In this document: positions 24,400 through 35,615 of the stretch, piece by piece
Position numbering within the stretch: the first letter of the stretch is position 1
Layout of the letters: each line of letters starts with the position of its first letter
Translations under genes and position numbers: made by a program
The notes under the pieces: model-generated
The model's database searches: none
The model's input: only the letters and a program-made list of their open reading frames with translations
What the model was told of the DNA's origin: nothing
NCBI GenBank assembly: GCA_943735955.1
Contig: OX030965.1
Coordinates: forward strand, 5,107,503 to 5,171,502
Length of the DNA stretch: 64,000 nucleotides
Direction: 5' to 3'
DNA from: Piscicola geometra
Taxonomy: Eukaryota; Annelida; Clitellata; Hirudinida; Piscicolidae

Positions 24400-25943
24400 T
24401 TAGAGACAATGGCACCTCTGTGGCACCATGTTGGGCAGGATGCTGACAATGGGGATCTTCCTTTGGTTGAGGTGAGCGATGTTCAGCGGCTTGAACTCCG
24501 AGGCCACGCACTTGAGTTGCAGGTTGTTCTGTCTTTTTTCCGAAAGGTAGGACAGCATCAGGGCGTATTTGTTGGCCGACTTGTAGCCTTTGGGACAGTT
24601 TCCCGAGCAGTAGTAGGCCTGGTAGCCTTCTGGTTTGAACACCCACGAGTCCCAGCCGATTTCTGCGAAGGAGATGTACAGAGGAAACCTACAACAACGC
24701 TCTTCCCCGTCACCTTGCTCGCAGTCGTCTGGTCCCGTCAAAACCTCAGGTTCCTTGATGAGATCGCTGCCTGAAAGAGCATCCTCCACCGATCTTTTCG
24801 ATCTTTTCTCCTGACCAATCTCTTGCGTGATCACGTTTAGAAGTGGGTACTTATGTGTGACATCATCTGCATCAGCATCCCACCCATGTAAGACGCCCTC
24901 TTGCCACGCCACGAATCCCACCACACTGTCCATGGCGTAACGCTCATCGCACACAATCTCGAGCCCCAAGATGGAGTTTGGATCTTTCATCCAGACCAGC
25001 ACTGCCTTCGAAACATCAAAGTTTTCCCAGCCAGGAGCTTCAAGAGACACCCGGCGAGATACAACATTTTTCCTGAGGAGGCTCGATGAGGAGTTGTAAT
25101 CTCCGTAGTTACCGAGCACCAGCTGGTTGATCTCGATGAGGATGGAACGGTCAATGAGGTCTGTCGACTCGACCAGCTCTGGCTTCACATGCGCCTTGTA
25201 CAGCTTCAGAGTAGCCGACTTGACGGTGATGGCGTCTGCTTGGACGGCCATCTCATGCGTGTTCACTTCGAAGTAGACTCTCTTCTGGTTCCTCAAAGCA
25301 GGATGTTCCGATAGAAGGACTCGAATGTGATTGGGTCTTGTTCCTGCGTCGGTTTGAATGACTTTAAACAATCGAAATAACTTTTAGAATATTTTAACAC
25401 TCTAGCAACGGTTTAGTATGTGATAAACAAAAAATCAACTAAAAAATCGCATGCACCATTATCGACGAAGCTGTTGAACTGCGAGACGGAGAACGGGTCT
25501 TCGTTGAAGAGAACACCGTTGGAAGTGGTTTTCTGGATCTCCTTCATGCTTCTTTCGTACAACTCGGCTATCTCCTTCTTCGTCTCCTCACTCACCATCT
25601 CCTCATCCACCTTCGGCACGTCCTCCATGCCCAGTCTGTTCAGAATCTCCTTGGCGATGGCAGCCTTTTTGAGAAGAAGTTCATCGCTGGATGAGTTGGA
25701 TGAGCAGAAACTAGAGTTGTTGGGGTTGTCTTTAATCGCTTCTGAGGCGTTGTTGGACTTCATTTCCTCAGGGGAGTTTTTACTGGGTGCTTGAGTGGTG
25801 AGGATGGAGGAGGCAGAGTGTGTTTCGTGGTCTGTTGAAGTACTTTGAAGACTTTCAGGCGGATCTTCACTGGAGAGAGGTGAGGTTTCAATGCATGATG
25901 CGATGCACAACAACAACAGTAGTGACTGAACGAAGAGCTTCAT
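24400..25943 (-). CDS. TGF-beta superfamily ligand lacking the inter-chain cysteine
   Basis: Two exons on the minus strand, 25943-25457 and 25361-24400, joined in phase 1; 482 residues. The N-terminus MKLFVQSLLLLLCIASCIETS is a clear signal peptide. A prodomain of about 330 residues follows and ends at a furin-type RSKR site. The mature part of about 125 residues has the cystine-knot framework: DCEQ...CCRFPLYISF, IGWDSWVFKPEGYQAYYCSGNC, KCVASEFKPLNI and terminal QRCHCL. The extra N-terminal Cys pair resembles TGF-beta, activin, GDF8/11 and GDF15. Where the family has CC before the last third, only one Cys is present (KC); the missing one is the intermolecular disulfide residue. Subfamily is not assignable by eye. 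It would be secreted and could signal through type I/II kinases or, speculatively, through the neighbouring RET. Confidence 0.92.
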
Positions 25944-26016
25944 GTTGCCTTCGGTGTCTCAGAAACGGTGTGAACTGTTAGTGAACGTTTAAACCGGCTT
26001 CTTTGGGAATCTATGT

Positions 26017-26023
26017 TTTTATA
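26017..26023 (-). promoter_or_regulatory. TATA box of the TGF-beta-like gene
   Basis: Read on the minus strand this is TATAAAA, 74 bases upstream of the ATG, leaving a short 5' UTR at the usual 25-30-base spacing. Identified by motif only. Confidence 0.45.
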
Positions 26024-27067
26024 CGATTGCAGTTCTTTGAATTTTTATTGTATTCGCTTAGTTTTAAAGATGGTTTCATTGGTAGGTACTTATTAGACAA
26101 ATATAAGAGTTAGAATCTTTTGGAACATAAAGTCTGTTCTAAGCGATTAAGTTCAACTTCTCTTGAATGGGAACCGCCCGGCATTCTTTTCGCTTATATA
26201 CTCACTCCGTCGACACTTTTGCATTACATAAAGCAGACGTACAAACGTAGTGAAGCATGTAACCAAAGTACGCCCACCTCACTACCATAAATATCAACTA
26301 ATGGAAGAGGAACTGAAAGGATTTGAGTCTGATATCTTATTCTATTTTTGGTTGTTTATTAAGATCAATTTCGGAATAAAACTTCAAAGAAATAGTTCTG
26401 CTATCGCATACTTATGATTGATGACTCCAAGACTTTTCCACATACATTCCACAAAATTTGTGAATGAACCACCTTATCACTTGCGCCGAATTTAATAAAG
26501 CTATTTAATTTATAAATACATTCACAAATCAAAAAGCCTACTTTATATTATACAAATGTATACATTTCCTAATCCTAATACAGCCATTTTGAATAAGGCT
26601 CAAGACATCTTGTATACTAGTCCAAGGCTCGCTCAGCAGGGCGTCATTCTTCTCTTTGACAAGCGAGCACAGCCTTTATGCCTTTCATTTGTGCTCATTC
26701 TAACATTTATTCGTCTTCCTCGGCACTTAATTCGATCGGGACGTCGCTAAGCGAACAGCATTCTTCGGAGTCCAAGCCTCGAACTGGAGGTTGAATAGTT
26801 GGCATTGTTGAAATAGTTCGTTTGACATTCCTCGCAGGCATCAGAAAGACAATCGGAATTTATGAATATTTCATCGATTTGTAATCGCCGAGACACCTCG
26901 TAAATTAAGTGCATCAAATCGATGTAAACAAAACAAGTTTTTTTCTTTTCTAACAAAATGACAAATTTATTCAAAAAAAATAAAAGATATTCAGTTGCTC
27001 AATATAACTAATTGAAAGGCAACTATCTGTTTCACCATCATAATCACCACCACTAGCACCATCATCA
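26024..27067. other. Intergenic region between the TGF-beta gene and translin
   Basis: No gene is supported. Near 26950-26960 the minus strand carries AATAAA, a plausible translin polyadenylation signal, so part of this stretch is probably translin 3' UTR. A minus-strand frame at 26974-26747 shows no recognisable domain. Confidence 0.45.
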
Positions 27068-28853
27068 TCACTTGAGACCTCTAATAGACAGATCATAGGC
27101 GACCACCTCGACTCTCTTAAGATCATATTTGAGGGCATCATAACGCTTTCTCAGATGGTCATTCTTCAGGTTCAGTAGTCGGAAGGCCTGATCCAGTTTG
27201 CCTACAAACCTGCCTATCCTCAAGGGCAACTTGAAGTCACCGCAAGTCACAGCGTTCGTCGAGAGTCGAGCCTGTAGTAGTGTTGGGCGTGGAGAGTGGT
27301 GTTGGGCGTGGAGAGTGGTGTTGGGCGTAGAGAGTGGTGTTGGGCGTGGAGAGTGGTGTTGGGCGTAGAGATTTTGGATGTGTTAGTGTTGAAAAAGTGG
27401 AGTGGTGGAGGGTTTACGAAAAATTGCTTCAAGTTTTTATTTTGCTTCTACGATCACGGTGACAACCCTTTAAGAACCATCATCGTTTCAATTCCATAAA
27501 CCGGCTCCAAACTGAAGGCTACTTACATTTTCAATTCAAACGTAAATCAGATTAATATAATTATTATGCATTCACCATTTTTTCCACCACGCATTCACAA
27601 TACATTCCACCATTCATCCACAACAATGCATTCCACTTCATCCACCATGCACCAGCTCGGATGAGAGCATCAGCAATCCAATCAAGTAGTCTTCAAGCTC
27701 CAGTGGAAATCCTTCTTCCATCTGGACTTTCACTGTTGGTGGTAGAAGAAGGTACTTAAAACCGTATAATTGTATTGTATAATTATCTTGTATGAAAAAG
27801 TCTTGTATGTTGTATCCTGTGGGATTGCTCATTCAAAATTATCCTAATACTTTATTGTATTTTTATGGATTATTTTAATGGTGTCTAAACATTTAAAAAA
27901 TGTTTGTTCAACTAGAGGGCAAAAGATCACCTACAGCCCAGTATGCTGGCACACTCCTGGTGACTCAGAAAAAATATTTTATCATCATCATCAGCAGCAG
28001 CAGTGTCTACACTAGCAGTAAGAGTGGCAGCAGCAGTGGCTGTAGTAGTAGCAGTCATTTGAGTGGTAACAGCCGCTTGAGCACCATCTTCCTTTTTCTT
28101 CTCATCATCATCATCTACTCCAACGTAGGTTTTCATGAACTCCACAAAGAGTGCCACAAACACCAGTCTCTGAATCGTGAACCTCCACTGGTCATGGTAC
28201 CTAGAAATGATGAGATTTGAGATGAGCTACTTATGTATTTGAATAAATTTATCATATTTGATCAGTTGAATCTATTTATATCGCAAACGCTAGCAAAAAA
28301 ATAAGATTAACAATAAAATAGAAAATCCTGAGAAATTTTTTTAAAACTTTTATTGAATAAGTTGAAGAAGCTACTTGTAATAAGAGTTTGAGTCAAATTT
28401 GGTCGCCAAGTTGCGAATTTTGTGGCTCGTTTCATTCAATAGAGTGCTGCATCTATTTGAGATTTCAGAGACTGTGGAATGGAATAAAATTATTAATATT
28501 TATCAATATTTTTTGCATTATTTAAAAAATAAATATTAAATATATTTTCTAGAAATATTAATTTTACAAAATGTGAAGCTGAATTAAACTGAACCTTTGA
28601 GGATTCCTTGGGGATGGTGCACTGCTTGAATGAGGTTTGTCAGGTTCCTAGCATGATCCTCCAGATCTCTCACTGCAGTTCGGATTTCCTAAAAATCAAA
28701 TCAATTTAATTTTAAACATTTTAGTTTATAAATAATAGTTTTTTAAGTGTAACTTACTTCCTTGACTAAGCTTTCTTGAGTTAGAATCTCGTTGTACTCT
28801 TGAAATGACTGAGTGACAGAATCTTCAATGCATGTGAAATTTCCAAGCGACAT
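27068..28853 (-). CDS. TSN: Translin, nucleic-acid-binding protein
   Basis: Six minus-strand exons: 28853-28758, 28688-28595, 28471-28375, 28200-27935, 27732-27653 and 27271-27068; 278 residues. Recognised by EIRTAVRDLEDHARNLTNLI, YHDQWRFTIQRLVFVALFVE, FPLELEDYLIGLLMLSSEL and the highly conserved end AFRLLNLKNDHLRKRYDALK followed by YDLSIRGLK. Translin forms octameric rings and, with TRAX, the C3PO nuclease that removes the passenger strand in RNAi; it also binds RNA and single-stranded DNA. The protein is about 50 residues longer than the usual ~228, because the fourth exon carries an Asp/Lys/Ala/Thr-rich insert after FVEFMKTYVGV. Phase across exon 4/5 selects the GTAGGT donor at 27934. All family blocks are intact. 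Confidence 0.95.
27286..27372. repeat. 19-bp minisatellite in the last translin intron
   Basis: About five copies of a GTGTTGGGCGTGGAGAGTG unit (one A/G variant), immediately 5' on the minus strand of the acceptor of the final translin exon. Confidence 0.88.
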
Positions 28854-29910
28854 TGCGTGTGAAATAAATGTAGCTCAAATTTAATGTATTTTGTGTTGAA
28901 ATGATTTTAGAGAATTTTCTCAATAAGAGACTTAGTAGTCATTTAAAAAGCATAGAACTAGAATACTTCAAAAATTAACAAGATATTTAAAATAAAGGTA
29001 AGTGATTAAAGTCAAGAATAATAATTCAACAATAAGGTGAAAATTTATGAAATAATTGTTCTATTATTCTGTGTACTTAAGAGTCAAAATGTCAGATTAA
29101 TTGTTACTTTTGAGAAAATTCATTCGAATGACGTCAAAATAATTAATTATATATTATTTATAAATTATTATTTTTTCCCGTATAGATGTAACAACATGCT
29201 AGATACAGACCTGGATCTAAATATCAAAAGATAAAAGTAATTAAAACAAAAAGAGGTCCAAATTTAGGAAACTACTAAACCCCAATGGATATTCAAATGA
29301 AACCTCAATGAAAATGAAAAAGCTAATAAAATGATTGGTAACCCAGGCCGTTTAACAGATTTTAACAGCGTGTTTCGATCGATTGCTAACAAAAACGCTT
29401 GGACGCCAGTTTCATTGAAAGATTCCAATAAAATGATTGTGATGACGACAACGATACATTTCGAATTGATAGGATGCATTTGAGTATTGTAAAACTATTA
29501 CAAGATAGTTAGATTTATTTAAATTGATTTATTTCAATATATTATTTATTCTAGATTCACGAGCTAAGTTTCTATCCAAGTATTATGACAGTGTTTTTTA
29601 AAGTTGTGATGTCATTGAAAAAAGAAAAGGTACTAAACAAGTGGTTAAAAAATATAACTGAGTGAAACTGATAGAATAGAATTTTTAAATTCTATTTACT
29701 GAAGACAAACTTTCGATTTTCAAGTTCATAACTCGTGTCTTTGACGTACTGCAAACTTGCACATGAAATAAAAATGAAAAGATCTGTGTATCTTAGTATT
29801 AAGAAGTCCATGATCTGAAAGGTATATAGTGTATGTGTGTGTGTTTTGAGAGGGAAGGAGATTAAAATTGTTTACAAACAACTGACATATATATTTGCCA
29901 AAGAAATCCA

Positions 29911-29917
29911 TATAAAA
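29911..29917 (+). promoter_or_regulatory. TATA box of aquaporin A
   Basis: TATAAAA in the context ATAAAATACACTGG, 286 bases before the ATG at 30197. The same motif and context are kept in unit B at 33706. Confidence 0.45.
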
Positions 29918-30196
29918 TACACTGGGTTGACAGCTTGTGACAGAAGTTTCGCTTCAAAAACTAGCGATTCTCAAAGCTCCAAAAGTTGGCTTGAGTTTTT
30001 TTTTACATCTCTGCTCTAATCCGGTTTTCAATTTCTACTATTCCATACATCAGAATTTTTCAAATATATCATTTCATTCGAACATACATCATAAACCGTT
30101 AGTTATTTTCCAACTAAAAACTAAATATATAAAACATCTTTGGAAAAAACTGCCAATCCTTCAGATCTTCCTGAAACATCACAAGCTCCGGCAAAG

Positions 30197-31290
30197 ATGT
30201 TTTTCGCGACGGAGAAAGTGTACGCTGAAACAGTGAAGGAGCTGACTTCGATGCTCTTTTGGAAGGGCGTGTTGGCAGAGATGGTTGGAACGGGGCTTCT
30301 GGTGTCACTGGGCTGTGGCAGCTGCTTGAGTGCTGGTTGGGAGTTGAACGCTTCCATCACGGTGCAAGTTGCCTTCACGTTCGGCTTTGCGGTGGCGACG
30401 GTGATAAAGTGCACAGAACACATCAGTGGCGGGCACGTCAACCCAGCTGTGTCCTTCGCCATGTTCATGGCTCGCAGAATCACCCTCATCAGGCTGATCT
30501 TCTACGTCGCCTTCCAGATGCTGGGTGCGGTTTTTGGAGCGTTGTTCCTTAAACTAGTCACTCCGGCACTCTACGGAGGCGACATTTGCCAGACTTCACT
30601 CGCTAAGTCGCTCACTCCAATGGACGGTGTCCTGGTCGAGGCGTTGATCACGTTCGCTCTTCTCTTCAACGTCTTCGCATGCACCGATCCAAACCGCCCC
30701 AAGCCCGGTGGCTCCATCTCACTCTCCATCGGACTCACCATCGTGCTTGCCCATCTCTTCGCTGTGAGTCTCCAACGTCTATAAAGTTATAAATTCAACT
30801 ATAATTGTTTGTACCTCATTTGAGAGTAAAAAAACCCAACTTTGTTGAATAAAAAAAATCAAATATAAAATATCCACCTAGATACAGTACACAGGATCCA
30901 GCGCAAACCCTGCCAGGACTTTCGGCTCTGCTGTCGCTGGAGGGACGTGGACCAACCACTGGGTTTGTTGCAAGAATTAATTTCCAATTAATCAAATCCT
31001 CTACCAATACTTTTCAATTTTATTAATTTATCAAATTGGCATAATTTAATTATTTCAACCAGAACACAATTTAAACATTTTTTCAAAATCCATTTCAGAT
31101 ATACTGGGTGGGTCCGATGATGGGTGGCTGGGGAGCTGCGTTCATCTACGACTTTTTCCTGGCGACGAATGCCAACGTCTACAAGTTCAAACACTTCCTC
31201 ACCGACGCCTACTACAAACCAGACGATTTCTACGACGACAAGGAGATGCTGGTGAATGAGATGGAGAGGCAGGAAAGCACTGATATTTGA
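30197..31290 (+). CDS. Aquaporin A (orthodox water channel type)
   Basis: Three exons: 30197-30763, 30882-30962, 31099-31290 (TGA); 279 residues, normal for an aquaporin. The two half-helix signatures are HISGGHVNPAVSF and SSANPARTFGSAV. Six hydrophobic spans are visible (e.g. WKGVLAEMVGTGLLVSLGCG, LIRLIFYVAFQMLGAVFGAL). The C-terminus ends ESTDI. The canonical NPA boxes and ARTFG arginine fit a water-selective MIP channel in the plasma membrane, nearest to AQP4/big-brain-type proteins by eye; selectivity is not proven. The frame is open 57 bases 5' of the ATG after a CCTTCAG, so an extra 5' exon is possible. It is one of three aquaporins on the same strand, tandemly duplicated with the next gene. 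Confidence 0.95.
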
Positions 31291-32765
31291 AGGGTGCTGC
31301 GTTTGATTTTGAGGCACGTCTGGAGAATTTAAATTTTAAAACTTTCGTTCAAGACTGTTATAGTGCTAAGCATTGACATTTATCGACTTTATTAAGGAAG
31401 ATGTTTCGATTTGATTTATTAAAATTTATACATTTGATTTATTCAATTTTATAGATTTAATTTATTAAAATTTATAGATTTGATTTATTAAAATGTATAG
31501 GTTTGATTTATTAAAATTTTTTATTCGATTCATTAACATTTATACATTTTATTTATCAACATTTATCGATTTGTTTTTTTTACATTTATCGATTTGGTTT
31601 TTTTACATTTATCGTTGTAATTTGTCATTAATCTTTTAGCATACCGGTGTTTTGAAATCCCTGAATAATTCATTAATTAAGTTGTTTTGTGGATTGCTAG
31701 TGTTTCTAGTAATATTTAAAAACAAATCCTTTTGACCATTACTAACTTTGCGTTTTCCAATATTCATTAGAAGTATTTAACTTCTCAATTAAATCCGTTT
31801 TTCAATAAATGATGAAAACTCTTTTCGACTTTGGAGGAAGTTCAATAAAAAAATCAGTTGGTAACATTTCTCTGGAGTCATTATCTTCAATTAACGGAGA
31901 TACACGGGTTTTTTCATAAGTATATTAGAAACGTGAAGGATTTGTAATTTAAAAACCGGGGTCAAACGGGCAGTCAAACGAGAAAATTTAAATTGTAAAG
32001 TTTTTCTTGAAAATTTTTTTTCAATTGAATTTCAAAACCTGATTAAATTTTTCTAAAATCAAGAATATTCTTTGGATAGAAAATAAAAAGTAAAAAATAT
32101 ATTTGTTTTTAAGAAATAAACCCAAACTTCAAGTCACAATTCCTTTAAAAAAATTTGCCACACCATCACTACAAGTCTCTCAATGACAAAGTTGAACTAA
32201 TGATGCCCCAATAATAACAGTTAATTGTCGATCTTCGTGTCGTCAACTAATTGTCATAGCTTGTGAAAACCAATTGATGAGTCGGTTACAAAGATGCTAG
32301 TCATTTCGACAGCTGTTTGATTTGCTTGTTTACTTAACGAGGTGTCGATGGATGAATAAGGTTGTCATTATTACAAGTCATTAAAAGGTATCAATAATTA
32401 ATTGTTATAATTTTTTTATACTATTTTGAAAAATAAGAAATATATGTAAACATTTGTGAATTAAAATTCTATTAAGCAGGAAAACTTACTTATCTTCAGT
32501 ATAAGAATCTATTTTTTTATTCTTTCATGTCTTTTGACGAGGTTTCTCTGTGTGTAGTTAATGATCATCGGGACCCATTCAATAATAATGAAATGAAAGT
32601 CTTGAAGTAAGAGAAACACAAGCTCCAAAAGAGAAATTTATATTTCTTCATTTTATTTAATACGTCGAAAATTTAATTTTGTTATTGAATTCTTTTTATT
32701 AATAATAATGGAGTGGGAATATTTACAATAAAATTATTATAATAATTCTAAAAAATATTTATTAA

Positions 32766-33022
32766 CCCTATAACGACGGCAAATTTTTGCATTTACTGAG
32801 GTGGATGGAGTCAAAATTACCCCAAGATTAAATTTTCAGAAAAAAATGAATTAAAAAAAGTGTGATAAAAATGACGTTTAACAGATTTATTAATGTTTAC
32901 TGTGTTCACAAAATACTAACAAGTATGTTGTGATAATTTTTTTTTCTGGAACTTTTATCTTGGGGTCGTTTTTGGCCCCATCAGTCTTCAGTATATGTAA
33001 AAAAATTACCGTCGTTCTAGGG
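32766..33022. mobile_element. piggyBac-like MITE, 257 bp with TTAA target duplication
   Basis: The left end reads CCCTATAACGACGGCAA. The right end, reverse-complemented, reads CCCTAGAACGACGGTAA. Both are flanked directly by TTAA (32762-32765 and 33023-33026), the piggyBac-type target. A second, inner inverted pair (ACCCCAAGAT / ATCTTGGGGT) lies inside. No coding capacity, so non-autonomous. It sits between duplication units A and B. Confidence 0.8.
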
Positions 33023-33705
33023 TTAATTTATTTTGTGTTTAGATGATTTAAAAAATGTATTAAATAAAAGACTTTGTGAGAATTTATAAAGCATTGAAAT
33101 AGAATATATCAAAAAGTAACGAGACATTTGAAAATAAAGTATGTTTCACTTACGTCAAGATTTAAGTCAAAAATAATATTTTTAAAATAAGATGAAAAAT
33201 CGTTTAAAAATAATTTAGTGTACTCTTAATAGTCAAGTCGTCAGATTAATTAATACTTTAAAGAAAATTATCATTCAAAGGACGTCAAAATAATTAATTA
33301 TATATTAATTATGAATTATAGTTATTTTTTCCGTTCAGGTGTAACAACAGGCCAGATTCAGAGTCGGTTCTAAATATCAAAAGATAAAAGTAATTAAAAT
33401 AAAAAGCAGTCCAAAATTTGACAACTACTAAGAACTGGTTTAAAAATATTACTATGAGTGAAACTGATAGAATAGAATTTTTAAATTCTATTTACTGAAG
33501 ACAAACTTTCGATTTTCAAGTTCATAACTCGTGATTTGACGCACTACGAACTTGCACATTAAATAAAAATGAAAAGATCGGTGTATCTTAGTATTAAGAA
33601 GTCCATGATCTGAAAGGTATATAGTGTATGTGTGTTTTTGTTGAGAGTGAAAGAGAATAGAATTGTTTACCAACAACTGAATTACATATTTACTAATCAA
33701 ATCAA

Positions 33706-33712
33706 TATAAAA
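33706..33712 (+). promoter_or_regulatory. TATA box of aquaporin B
   Basis: TATAAAATACACTGG context identical to that of aquaporin A, 282 bases before the ATG at 33988. Confidence 0.45.
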
Positions 33713-33987
33713 TACACTGGATTGACAGCTTGGGACAGAAGTTTCGCTTTAAAAAACTAGCGATTCTGAGTCCCAGAAGTTGACTTTGAGTTTTTTTAGA
33801 TCTCTTCTCTAATAAGGTCTCTTATTTATAAAATTCAGAAATCAAAAAAAATCATTTTTTTGAACATACATGTATGTCATAATAAACCATTAGTTATTTT
33901 CCAACGAAAACTAAACACATAACAAACTCTTGGAAAAAAATCAAAGACTTTTAGATCTTCATAAAAACATCACAAGCTCCGGCAAAG

Positions 33988-35130
33988 ATGTTTTTCGATA
34001 CGGAGAAAGTGTACGCTGAAACAGTGAAGGAGCTGACTTCGATGCTCTTTTGGAAGGGCGTGTTGGCAGAGATGGTTGGAACGGGGCTCTTTGTGTCACT
34101 GGGCTGCGGCAGCTGCTTGAGTGCTGGTTGGGAAAGTGACGAGACAATCGCGGTGAAAGTTTCTTTCACGTTCGGCTTTGCGGTGGCGACGGTGATAAAG
34201 TGCACAGAACACATCAGTGGCGGGCACGTCAACCCAGCTGTGTCCTTCGCCATGTTCATGGCTCGCAGAATCACCCTCATCAGGCTGATCTTCTACGTCG
34301 CCTTCCAGATGCTGGGTGCGGTTTTCGGAGCGTTGTTTCTCAAACTAGTCACTCCGGTAAATTATGAAGGCGACATTTGCCAGACTTCGCTCGCTAAGTC
34401 ACTCACTCCAATGGACGGTGTCCTGGTCGAGGCGTTGATCACGTTCGCTCTTCTCTTCAACGTCTTCGCATGCACCGATCCAAACCGCCCCAAGCCCGGT
34501 GGCTCCATCTCACTCTCCATCGGCCTCACCATCGTGCTTGCCCATCTCTTCGCTGTGAGTCTCTAACTTCTTTGTATCTCATTTAAAATTTTTACATTTC
34601 ACTAGAATTTTCGTACCTAATTTGGAACTTAAAAATTCAACTAGGTTGATTTTACAAAATCGTTTTACAACTCTCCATCAAGATCCCATACACGGGATCC
34701 AGCGCAAACCCTGCCAGGACTTTCGGCTCTGCAGTCGCTGGAGGAACGTGGACCAACCACTGGGTTTGTTGCAAGAATTAATTCTCAATTAATCAAATCC
34801 TCAAAACAATCATCTTTTAGAAATATTTTTTCATTTTACTTTCTTAAATTAAAATTAATACAAAATCAATTTAATTAAAATGATTCCGTTATTTTAACTG
34901 AAACACCGATTTAAAAACGGTTCAAAAATCCATTCCAGATATACTGGGTGGGTCCGATGATGGGTGGCTGGGGAGCTGCGTTCATCTACGACTTTTTCCT
35001 GGCGACGAACGCCAACGTCTACAAGTTCAAACACTACCTCACCGACGCCTACTACAAACCAGACGATTTCTACGACGACAAGGAGATGCTGGTGAATGAG
35101 ATGGAGAGGCAGGAAAGCACTGATGTTTGA
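33988..35130 (+). CDS. Aquaporin B (tandem paralogue of aquaporin A)
   Basis: Exons 33988-34554, 34683-34763 and 34939-35130 (TGA), the same lengths and phases as aquaporin A; 279 residues. NPA boxes are HISGGHVNPAVSF and SSANPARTFG; the C-terminus is ESTDV. Differences from A cluster in short patches: ESDETIAVKVSF against ELNASITVQVAF in an extracellular loop, and PVNYEG against PALYGG. A stretch of about 150 bases around the first NPA is identical at the DNA level, while intron 1 is barely alignable. That is consistent with recent duplication plus local gene conversion. Same predicted role as A, a membrane water channel; the loop differences could affect regulation or glycosylation (A has an NAS sequon there that B lacks). 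Confidence 0.95.
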
Positions 35131-35265
35131 AGGGTGCTGCGTTTGATTCTGATGCATGCTTGGGTCGTTGTGGAGAGTTTTAATTTTGAAGCTATCGTTC
35201 CAGACTGTTATAGTTCTAGGCATTGACACATGTTTTAATTTGAATTTGTAAAATTATAGATTTAA

Positions 35266-35615
35266 TCTACTAACATTGATTTGATTTATTAATATTTATT
35301 GATTTGATTTATTAATATTTATTGATTTGATTTATTAATATTTATTGATTTGATTTATTAATATTTATTGATTTGATTTATTAATATTTATTGATTTGAT
35401 TTATTAATATTTATTGATTTGATTTATTAATATTTATTGATTTGATTTATTAATATTTATTGATTTGATTTATTAATATTTATTGATTTGATTTATTAAT
35501 ATTTATTGATTTGATTTATTAATATTTATTGATTTGATTTATTAATATTTATTGATTTGATTTATTAATATTTATTGATTTGATTTATTAATATTTATTG
35601 ATTTGATTTACTCAC
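35266..35615. repeat. 23-bp AT-rich minisatellite, ~15 copies
   Basis: Nearly identical copies of TTTATTGATTTGATTTATTAATA downstream of aquaporin B. The equivalent place after aquaporin A (about 31400-31620) holds only a few degenerate, diverged units. Confidence 0.93.

Larger units (their letters stand above)
28880..32761 (+). repeat. Tandem duplication, unit A (contains aquaporin A)
   Basis: This block aligns end to end with about 33027-36905 (unit B). The match includes 5' flank (e.g. 29683 against 33473), promoter, all three exons, parts of the introns, and 3' flank to about 32760. The offset between copies is about 3.8 kb. Limits are by eye. Confidence 0.85.

Noticed and set aside
24400..25943. 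Calling the TGF-beta gene a GDF15, myostatin or Maverick orthologue
   Set aside because: The CHC ending and extra Cys pair resemble several subfamilies; orthology cannot be decided without a tree.
35266..35615. CRISPR-like regularly spaced repeat
   Set aside because: The 23-bp units are contiguous without unique spacers, and the window is eukaryotic.
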